From Ruminococcus sp. (GTDB lineage Bacteria > Bacillota_A > Clostridia > Oscillospirales > Ruminococcaceae): a stretch of 30,910 nt of DNA. The notes under the pieces are model-generated. The model saw only the letters and a program-made list of their open reading frames with translations, made no database searches and had not been told where the DNA came from. The position numbers were made by a program, and so were the translations under genes. Position 1 is the stretch's first letter. Every line of letters starts with the position of its first letter. The stretch is from positions 1-30,910 of the forward strand of contig NZ_JAIKXF010000060.1 of NCBI RefSeq assembly GCF_024684275.1, written 5' to 3'. Shown in pieces: positions 25,327-30,910 of this stretch.

Positions 25327-26205
25327 TTATATCACCTCAAAATTCTTACATTTCCATGCCGAAAGAGTAAGTAAATGTCCTTCAATTTCGGCATTCATAA
25401 GCATTTCTCCAATATTTCGATACCATTTGCCTTCATAGCATACGGCAACAGAGCCATCTGGTTCTCTTGACGATTCAATGATATGCGGAATACCATTATA
25501 TGAAAATCTCACTTTGACAGGTTCTTTCATAAGCTCATATAGGTCAAACAGGTCAAAGTTATTCTTATCAAGGGGAGTTAAGCGGTACAGGTCATGTATA
25601 AGACCTTTCATAATACTATAATTGCCAAAGAATGGATTATAGCCTATTCGAGAACTTAGCATACTCTTGCCTTCACGTAGTAGTCGTATAGCTTCCTGTG
25701 TATCACCTTCCTTTTCACGAATACCTGCGAGACGAGTGCAGAGTTCTGGAAGGGGATCTTCAACATAATTTGTGCCTGTATATACTCTATAGAGCTTTTC
25801 TACTATCTCTTTATATCTCTTATCGTCTTTTTCAACGTAATATCCGTTATGATACATATCAGCAAGCTTATACTGTGCAATGGAATCTTCGCCAGCCATT
25901 GAAAAATAATGAAATGCTTTTTCATAGTCAACCGTGCCAGTTCTTCCATAGTACCAGATATATCCGAGTCCAACTATTGCGGCTCCGTATCCAAGTGCAG
26001 CTGACATTTCGTAGTATTTCAGCGCAAGGTCGTAATTCTTCTGCTCATAATAATATCCGCCAAGTTCAAGCATACATTCTGGATCGTTGGTTTCACGGAT
26101 AATAAGTCCAGCAGCTTCTGTATAGAGAAAGAATTCATCTTCTGTATAGTGTCCATTGTTTTTACGGAAACTATCAACGATTATCTGAGCTTCGGATATA
26201 GTCAT
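25327..26205 (-). CDS. Sel1/TPR-repeat protein
   Basis: The 292-aa protein has Sel1-type repeats in its first half: YYEQKNYDLALKYYEMSAALGYGAA (in pieces), DYEKAFHYFSMAGEDSIAQ, and KLADMYHNGYYVEKD, the usual A-x-x-x-Y-G pattern. It probably serves as a scaffold. The C-terminal quarter (about 215-292) has a small beta-rich tail of unknown fold (KVRFSYNGIPHIIESS, then AVCYEGKWYRNIGE). The start was set at ATG 26205, because GGGGAG fits it, while the GTG 30 nt further upstream has no site. It precedes the nuclease fusion with no gap. Confidence 0.72.
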   Translation of the reverse strand: MTISEAQIIVDSFRKNNGHYTEDEFFLYTEAAGLIIRETNDPECMLELGGYYYEQKNYDLALKYYEMSAALGYGAAIVGLGYIWYYGRTGTVDYEKAFHYFSMAGEDSIAQYKLADMYHNGYYVEKDDKRYKEIVEKLYRVYTGTNYVEDPLPELCTRLAGIREKEGDTQEAIRLLREGKSMLSSRIGYNPFFGNYSIMKGLIHDLYRLTPLDKNNFDLFDLYELMKEPVKVRFSYNGIPHIIESSREPDGSVAVCYEGKWYRNIGEMLMNAEIEGHLLTLSAWKCKNFEVI

Positions 26206-26268
26206 AATAATCTCCCCATAAATATTTTTTACCACATAGGATTATATTCTAACTTCGAACATAAATTT

Positions 26269-27171
26269 TTATTGCATTTTATTATTTTTAAACTTTTTTG
26301 TTATAAAAGGAATAAGTAATTTATGAATATAGAAAACTCCCCAGGTATATACTGCTGGTACCATAGTAGTCATTAAATCCATATTTAAGGATGGAAACAT
26401 TACATAAAGAAAAAACATAATTATAGGACCTATACAACTAAAAAACGAATAAACTATACGAGTTATTTTTTTGTCATTATTCTTTTTTAGTATAAAATAC
26501 ATTCCTCTATAAAGGAGTAGCGAAAGCACTCCACTTATAAGCAACCCAATTCCATCAATTACGCGGTCATCAGAATAAAACAACCTATCAATACTAGCAA
26601 GAAATAATATTATAGTTGGAAGTGGAACAATTAGAGCAGCTTTTTCTAAGTACCATAAAAATGCCTTAAATAGCAGAACGAGCAATTTGTATAGAAGTAA
26701 TAAAGGGTATTTAAATATTGCAAATATTGCTATAAAGATGAACCACAAACAACCATGAGAATCACTCGACGTTTCGGTACAAACGTTTTCGGAAGATGCT
26801 TTATCATTTTCATCAATACCAAAACTACCCGTCATATCAGCAATCAAAAATGCAATGGCAGCTGCTGCCGCAGCACCGTAAAAATCACCTTTATATGAAC
26901 CCAGACGTTCGTCAAATGGATGATCTATTTTATAAATACTGCTATCAGAAAGATGACATTCATTACCATCTGCTTCGACTTTGTAACTGACCAGTGAAAT
27001 TTTAGCAAGACGGTTCTCATCCCAAGCAGCATCATTATAATCTTTGTATACATAGCTATCATCAAAATACGCTACACGCATTTTATGCTCTGCATCAGCG
27101 TACACATATCCATGATTTTCATCATCAAAATATAATATTGCTTCATCTTTATTGTTGTATAAAATTCCCAT
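26269..27171 (-). CDS. Multi-pass membrane protein of unknown function
   Basis: The 300-aa protein has a soluble N-terminal region (1-95) with several short beta-like stretches rich in Tyr and Asp, then hydrophobic helices at about 98-112, 141-175 (long, perhaps two), 178-194, 206-227, 238-258 and 268-290, and a basic C-terminal tail. No family is recognised. The start follows GAAAGGATT. It ends 63 nt before the Sel1 gene, and no clear terminator separates them, so co-transcription is possible. A sensor or transporter-like role cannot be decided. Confidence 0.65.
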   Translation of the reverse strand: MGILYNNKDEAILYFDDENHGYVYADAEHKMRVAYFDDSYVYKDYNDAAWDENRLAKISLVSYKVEADGNECHLSDSSIYKIDHPFDERLGSYKGDFYGAAAAAAIAFLIADMTGSFGIDENDKASSENVCTETSSDSHGCLWFIFIAIFAIFKYPLLLLYKLLVLLFKAFLWYLEKAALIVPLPTIILFLASIDRLFYSDDRVIDGIGLLISGVLSLLLYRGMYFILKKNNDKKITRIVYSFFSCIGPIIMFFLYVMFPSLNMDLMTTMVPAVYTWGVFYIHKLLIPFITKKFKNNKMQ

Positions 27172-27227
27172 AAGCCAATCCTTTCAAAATAATGAATTGT
27201 GTCTTAACGTAAAATCCTTGTTGATTT

Positions 27228-27470
27228 TCACTTTATAATAACATCAAATTCCTTTACTTCATCGTCAGAGTAATTTGCATATTTATCGTAATATGCAGTT
27301 GTTCCTATTGCTTTTCCGTTTTCTTTAAGGATACAGCATATTCCTTCGCCACCTATTGAATATTCGTCATCTGCGTTTTTAAAGAGATATGCGTTAGGTG
27401 TTTCAACGCATTTATCTATTCTGCTTTTAAGTTGTAGAGCTATTTTCAACGCTTCAATATAACTGATCAT
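27228..27470 (-). CDS. Small protein paired with the ADP-ribosylglycohydrolase
   Basis: This 80-aa protein is acidic and mixed alpha/beta, with an N-terminal amphipathic helix (YIEALKIALQLKSRIDKC) and a core AYLFKNADDEYSIGGEGICC that looks like a beta-hairpin. It vaguely recalls small immunity-type proteins, but I cannot name a family. It begins 2 nt after the glycohydrolase gene, with its AAGGGAG site inside that gene, so the pair is translationally linked. Confidence 0.6.
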   Translation of the reverse strand: MISYIEALKIALQLKSRIDKCVETPNAYLFKNADDEYSIGGEGICCILKENGKAIGTTAYYDKYANYSDDEVKEFDVIIK

Positions 27471-27472
27471 AT

Positions 27473-28276
27473 TCAGCTCTCCCTTCTTATGTGTTCATAA
27501 AAGAGTTTCAAAACAGCTCGCAAATCACTGCTCATGCGACGTAAGCCCTCGTCGGCTATCTCTTTAGGTATTTCATAGAATGCTTCTGCAATACTTCCAG
27601 AAATACAGGCAAGGGTATCACAGTCGCCACCGAGGGAAACAGCCGTGCGTATTACATCTTCAAAGTCTTGTCCTTCCAGAAAAGCAGTAATTGCTTCGGG
27701 AACTGTTTCCTGACAAGTCTCCACATGGTGATATTTCGGCCTTATTTCATCACAGGTTCTGGAGAGGTCATAATTGAATTCTTTTATTATGTAATCCTTG
27801 ATCTCAGTTTTGCTTTTGCCTTTTCTGGAAAGAAAAATAGCACTTGCCGTAGCTTCTGCACCTTTTATTCCCTCTGGGTGATTATGAGTAACTTCAGATG
27901 TAAGGGCAGCGATATGTCTTGTTGTCTCTATATCATCAAATAGCCAACCAGCAGCTGCTACTCTCATAGCAGAGCCGTTTCCGAAGCTACCATAAGGTTT
28001 AGGATTAGGAGTACCAAGCCACTGACTGAACATGCAGCCATAGCCAGCATGAGGATACTTTTTGCCCCATATTTGCATGGAATCAACCAAAGCAGCCTTT
28101 ATTTCGGCATCTGACTTGCCAATAGTCGCAAGCAGAGCTTCTGCAACAGCAATTGTCATCACAGAATCGTCTGTAAACTCGGATTTTTCGCTGAACAAAG
28201 GAAAATCCTTAGTTTTATCACCTCTGTCAAATTCGTATGGTGCGCCTATCATATCTCCTAATATTGCTCCGAGCAT
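27473..28276 (-). CDS. ADP-ribosylglycohydrolase (DraG/ARH family)
   Basis: The 267-aa protein belongs to the ADP-ribosylglycohydrolase superfamily, which removes ADP-ribose from proteins or related adducts using two Mg ions. The metal-binding motifs are visible: GDMIGAPYEF (8-17), TDDSV (35-39) and GGDCDT (about 214-219). The central GNGSAMRVAAAGWLF (about 98-112) is another family hallmark. The length is normal. The start follows AGGAGG. It lies between the 96-aa unknown gene and the 80-aa gene, in a small operon with its own promoter at 28688-28716. It may reverse ADP-ribosylation in regulation or in conflict with phage or toxins; the substrate is unknown. Confidence 0.88.
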   Translation of the reverse strand: MLGAILGDMIGAPYEFDRGDKTKDFPLFSEKSEFTDDSVMTIAVAEALLATIGKSDAEIKAALVDSMQIWGKKYPHAGYGCMFSQWLGTPNPKPYGSFGNGSAMRVAAAGWLFDDIETTRHIAALTSEVTHNHPEGIKGAEATASAIFLSRKGKSKTEIKDYIIKEFNYDLSRTCDEIRPKYHHVETCQETVPEAITAFLEGQDFEDVIRTAVSLGGDCDTLACISGSIAEAFYEIPKEIADEGLRRMSSDLRAVLKLFYEHIRRES

Positions 28277-28293
28277 AGCTTGTACCTCCTGAC

Positions 28294-28584
28294 TTATACT
28301 ATCTTAACTGGTTTTTTAGCTCTGTTTATGATAATTGAAGAGTTAATATCATCATCCATTATCCAATACGAATACTCACCAATATCGCAGTATTTGTATT
28401 CTTCACCGTTGAATAACTGAATATAATGATTATCTTTAATATAATTATACAAATAATTGTACATCTCGTTCAGCTCAGCGTTATCACTTTGTCTTACAGT
28501 GTAATAATGAGGCCAGTATGCCATAGTTTTGGCGAATGTCCATTTTAGAGTTTCGATTATATTGAGTATTTCTTTTTCATTCAT
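28294..28584 (-). CDS. Small unknown protein, 96 aa
   Basis: The protein is 96 aa from ATG 28584, chosen over a GTG at 28620 because GAGG lies 8-9 nt before this ATG. It is a mixed alpha/beta, Tyr- and Asn-rich soluble protein: an N-terminal helix (EKEILNIIETLKWTFAKT), a core with WPHYYTVRQSDNAE, and a C-terminal VNSSIIINRAKK-like strand. No family is recognised. It is the first gene after a good promoter and is followed by the glycohydrolase 17 nt later, so its role may be tied to that enzyme. Confidence 0.6.
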   Translation of the reverse strand: MNEKEILNIIETLKWTFAKTMAYWPHYYTVRQSDNAELNEMYNYLYNYIKDNHYIQLFNGEEYKYCDIGEYSYWIMDDDINSSIIINRAKKPVKIV

Positions 28585-28687
28585 ATTGCGAACCTCGTTA
28601 ATAATCCTTATAGTAATCACAACACAGAATTAAGCATACTGTATAAAAAAAGTCGATAATAGTATTATATTTTGTTACTTATACAAT

Positions 28688-28716
28688 GATTATATCACAA
28701 TTGAATGGGAGAATCA
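28688..28716 (-). promoter_or_regulatory. Promoter of the glycohydrolase operon
   Basis: Minus-strand TTGATT (28716-28711), a 17-nt spacer and TATAAT (28693-28688) are near consensus. The start is near 28680, about 95 nt before the 96-aa gene. The stretch between is AT-rich with no obvious fold. Confidence 0.65.
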
Positions 28717-28767
28717 ATAGAAAAATTATTAATAAGGCATAACTTTAATTGATTTATAAAACAAAAA

Positions 28768-28788
28768 GCCGCAAGGATTACTTGCGAC
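28768..28788 (-). terminator. Terminator after the 214-aa membrane protein gene
   Basis: The 8-bp stem GCCGCAAG/CTTGCGAC (one G-U pair, 5-nt loop) is followed on the minus strand by TTTTTG and an AT-rich tail, just downstream of the stop at 28804. It separates that gene from the glycohydrolase operon. Confidence 0.7.
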
Positions 28789-28803
28789 TTTAATATTTAC
28801 ATA

Positions 28804-29448
28804 TTATATTGATGGAGGATTCATATTTCCAAGTTCTGGTATGTCGAGCCTTTCAACCATTTTTTTGTTAAGATAAGCGGTTCCTGAAATATTACCTTGT
28901 TTTCTTATCTCTGATAAAAATCTCTCTGCGTTGTTATAAATATTGTTTATCGACGCTTTTGTGTGATTATTAGCATCAAAAAACATTAAGCATTCATCTT
29001 TGAGATTGAACAATAGATCCATCTGACGAATCGAAAGATTAATACAGATATATGAGTATTGTTCAGCAATAAAATTTGCAAGTACAACTATTTTTTGCCT
29101 TTGTTCAGTTTGCTCAGTTGTTTGTAAAACATCTATTACCTTTGAGGTTAATTCCGTATAAAATGGTAGATTACGTTCATATAGTTTGTTTTTATGTTCA
29201 TTTTTAATTTTCGTATTATTAAGAATGAATGGAATAATAAGAGTGGTTAAAATAGTACTTACAATGGCAGTAACAGGTATTTTAAGTTCTTCAGGTAATC
29301 TTAAAAACAATGATAATGCAACAGTAGAGATAAAAATTGCTGCGCATATCCAGTATATTACTCCTAATGAATTAATTTTTGCACCTATTACATCCATTCC
29401 ATTTCTAAATTTTGGGTGCTTTTCATAATACTTCCTTAATGAATTCAT
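28804..29448 (-). CDS. Two-helix membrane protein of unknown function
   Basis: The 214-aa protein has two predicted transmembrane helices near the N-terminus (about 30-49 and 57-76) and then a cytoplasmic-looking helical domain (90-200), with basic KIKNEHKNKLYERN just after the membrane. No catalytic motif is seen. The start follows AGAGGTAC with good spacing, 48 nt behind the recombinase gene. A terminator follows it. The layout of two helices plus a helical domain occurs in several defence-linked membrane proteins, but I cannot assign it. Confidence 0.6.
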   Translation of the reverse strand: MNSLRKYYEKHPKFRNGMDVIGAKINSLGVIYWICAAIFISTVALSLFLRLPEELKIPVTAIVSTILTTLIIPFILNNTKIKNEHKNKLYERNLPFYTELTSKVIDVLQTTEQTEQRQKIVVLANFIAEQYSYICINLSIRQMDLLFNLKDECLMFFDANNHTKASINNIYNNAERFLSEIRKQGNISGTAYLNKKMVERLDIPELGNMNPPSI

Positions 29449-29496
29449 TATTGTACCTCTTTTTCATATGTTTATTGTTTTATTATGTGAATATTT

Positions 29497-30072
29497 TTAT
29501 AGTTCAAGTTTCTTTACTATCTGATAGAAGCGGTTCCTTTTTATATCGAGTTTTTTCATTGTAGCAACAGCAGTCTGTTCACCGCTGCGCCACTTCTTAC
29601 ACTCAGCTCTGAACTTTTCTTCATTGAAGGGGAGTGGTTTACGTCCTTTGTATTTGCCTTGCTGCTTGGCAATAGCAATACCTTCACGCTGCCTTTGCAA
29701 GATTGTTTCTCTTTCAAGTTCTGCCAGAGCTGCGAATATCGTGAGCATAAATCTGCCTTGCGGAGTATCGGTATTGACACTCTCTTTTAGACTTATAAGA
29801 CCAACGCCTTTATCAGTAAGCTCCTGAACAATCAGTAGCATATCCCTTGTACTTCTTGCAAGTCGTGAAAACTCTGCAACAACTACAATATCTCCCTCAC
29901 GTACATAATTAAGCATAGCTTGCAGTTGCGGACGGTTAGTATCTTTGCCACTCATTTTGTCAATGAACGTTTTTGCTATTTTTTCAGAATAGCCTTCAAA
30001 AGCGACAAGCTGACGAGCTTCATTCTGTTCAAGGGTAGAAACACGGGCATACCCTATATATGTTTTTTCCAT
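29497..30072 (-). CDS. Serine recombinase, resolvase/invertase (Pin) family
   Basis: The 191-aa protein is a classic small serine recombinase. The catalytic serine is in YARVST (Ser12), with Arg10 beside it, and EFSRLARS (about 66-73) and the LAELERE helix (about 114-120) complete the family pattern. The C-terminus (about 140-191) is a short HTH DNA-binding domain. Such enzymes resolve cointegrates or invert DNA segments. Clear inverted target repeats flanking a segment are not visible in the window. The start follows GAGGTAACAAA. It lies 9 nt after the preceding membrane protein gene. Its presence suggests a mobile or integrated origin of this end of the island. Confidence 0.9.
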   Translation of the reverse strand: MEKTYIGYARVSTLEQNEARQLVAFEGYSEKIAKTFIDKMSGKDTNRPQLQAMLNYVREGDIVVVAEFSRLARSTRDMLLIVQELTDKGVGLISLKESVNTDTPQGRFMLTIFAALAELERETILQRQREGIAIAKQQGKYKGRKPLPFNEEKFRAECKKWRSGEQTAVATMKKLDIKRNRFYQIVKKLEL

Positions 30073-30081
30073 TTTGTTACC

Positions 30082-30828
30082 TCACATTTTGTTTTTATCT
30101 ATTCTATAAAGAATGTACATTATTATCGCACTAATAATAGTAGCAATTATTATTGGAATACATAAATGATCAACCCCATATTCTAATTTATTCGTTAAAA
30201 AGAAGGAACACCAAAATATATTTGTAATGTGTGAAATAGTCAGTGAATAGAATATAAGCTCTCTATCTACTTTTTGTAATGAATACTCTTCTTTCCAATT
30301 ATTTTCTATTTCCGTTTTCATTCCCTCTTTTGAATACGAGCTTTTCAGTGGGAATAAATTTCCAATAATAATAGTTAAAGGAGCAATCAAATACTCTAAA
30401 AAATCATCAACATCATCAAATGCAAAATTATCGTAATTAATGTATGTTTTTATTAGAAAAGCCAAAAGAATAGTAAATGCATATATTACGGTTAATAGAT
30501 ATATTCTGTTTTTTACATTAGTCTCAATGTCGGTTTGGGTTTTCTTTACAAGTAAACCATTAAGCAACGAAAAACAAATATTTATAGAAAAAGCTTCGAT
30601 AATCAAAACGATTAATTTTGCGAAAACGAAAGGAATTCTATCAGTTATTACAAAAAATATGATTGGTACCCAATAAACTGTAAAAAAGCAAATAAGATTG
30701 AAAAAGAAGATAAATGGAATACTAATGTTGGACTCCTTGGATTTAGGTGCGATAAATCTGTAAAACCAAAAAGAGTCTATCCTAAAATTTGTGTAAACCT
30801 CTGAAGTAGTGTATAATAGAAGAGACAC
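30082..30828 (-). CDS. Multi-pass membrane protein, start uncertain
   Basis: The protein (up to 248 aa) has six or so hydrophobic helices, for example IPFIFFFNLICFF, VFAKLIVLIIEAF, IYLLTVIYAFTILL and a final IIIATIISAIIMYIL, with a basic C-terminus. No family is recognised. The GTG start at 30828 has no ribosome binding site and lies inside the promoter of the opposite-strand gene at 30848. A better-looking site, AAGGAG six nt before an in-frame ATT at 30726, would give a rare start codon. So the 5' end may have been lost or shortened. It is followed by the recombinase gene after 9 nt. Confidence 0.5.
   Translation of the reverse strand: MSLLLYTTSEVYTNFRIDSFWFYRFIAPKSKESNISIPFIFFFNLICFFTVYWVPIIFFVITDRIPFVFAKLIVLIIEAFSINICFSLLNGLLVKKTQTDIETNVKNRIYLLTVIYAFTILLAFLIKTYINYDNFAFDDVDDFLEYLIAPLTIIIGNLFPLKSSYSKEGMKTEIENNWKEEYSLQKVDRELIFYSLTISHITNIFWCSFFLTNKLEYGVDHLCIPIIIATIISAIIMYILYRIDKNKM
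30789..30817 (+). promoter_or_regulatory. Promoter of the right-edge plus-strand gene
   Basis: TTGTGT (30789-30794), a 17-nt spacer and TATAAT (30812-30817), with a start near 30824. The -10 box sits inside the inverted repeat AAGTAGTGT/ACACTACTT (30804-30812/30825-30833), a likely repressor site or a leader hairpin. Confidence 0.5.
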
Positions 30829-30847
30829 TACTTTGGAGGTTTTAATT

Positions 30848-30910
30848 ATGAGCAGAAGACGAAGAAATGAAACAGAAGAACAGCGAGCAAGAAGAGAGCT
30901 GATAAGCGAT
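30848..30910 (+). CDS. N-terminal fragment of a plus-strand gene, cut by the window edge
   Basis: ATG follows GGAGG with 8-nt spacing and opens a frame of 21 codons still open at the window end. The visible start MSRRRRNETEEQRARREL is very basic, then charged and helical, compatible with a DNA- or RNA-binding N-terminus, but the family cannot be judged. It has its own promoter with an inverted repeat, and its divergent placement next to the recombinase region suggests the next operon begins here. Confidence 0.55.
   Translation, partial: MSRRRRNETEEQRARRELISD

Noticed and set aside
28585..28620. Longer N-terminus of the 96-aa protein from GTG
   Set aside because: The ribosome binding site fits the ATG at 28584, and the GTG has none.
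29497..30072. Invertible segment controlled by the serine recombinase
   Set aside because: I could not find a matching pair of inverted recombination sites in the window; a computed repeat search would settle it.

Overview
The window is AT-rich with purine-rich GGAGG/GGGGG-type ribosome binding sites, sigma-A-like promoters and one secreted protein with a dockerin-type calcium loop. This points to a low-GC Gram-positive gut or rumen Clostridia member, most likely Ruminococcus or a close Oscillospiraceae relative. That placement is inferred from sequence style; no marker gene is present. Almost every gene lies on the minus strand, so transcription runs from high to low coordinates.

The left edge (1-836) has no convincing protein gene. 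Positions 225-528 form a dense series of hairpins that looks like a structured RNA. At 596-776 two near-consensus promoters face each other and would make overlapping antisense transcripts of about 100 nt; the rightward one ends in two mutually exclusive hairpins and a U-tract.

The core (837-16867) is a complete type I BREX phage-defence operon read leftward from a TTGACT-17-TATAAT promoter at 16839-16867: brxA, brxB, brxC, a DUF262/DUF1524 GmrSD-like gene (BrxU-like), pglX, a DUF2971 gene, pglZ, brxL and a 65-aa XRE repressor-like gene, ending at a strong hairpin terminator (797-828). Gaps between genes are only 10-31 nt, so all nine are probably co-transcribed. The two non-core genes are sampled as more AT-rich than the core, and pglX carries an AT-rich central block exactly where the target-recognition part should lie.

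Upstream of BREX (16970-22603) is an envelope module: two tiny ORFs (28 and 33 aa, the first a single-pass membrane peptide), two tandem DUF4230-like membrane-anchored proteins, a 752-aa lipoprotein, an EcsC-family protein and a secreted protein with one dockerin-like loop. At 22628-26205 a tight four-gene cluster encodes a Sel1-repeat protein, a TPR protein fused to a PD-(D/E)XK NucS-like nuclease domain, a J-domain protein and a HIRAN-domain protein. This looks like a DNA-processing or defence unit that I do not recognise as a named system.

The right part (26269-30910) holds a multi-pass membrane protein, an 80-aa protein, an ADP-ribosylglycohydrolase, two unknown proteins, a Pin/resolvase-type serine recombinase, another membrane protein, and the start of a plus-strand gene cut by the window edge. 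The recombinase and the collection of defence-like genes suggest an accessory or defence island.
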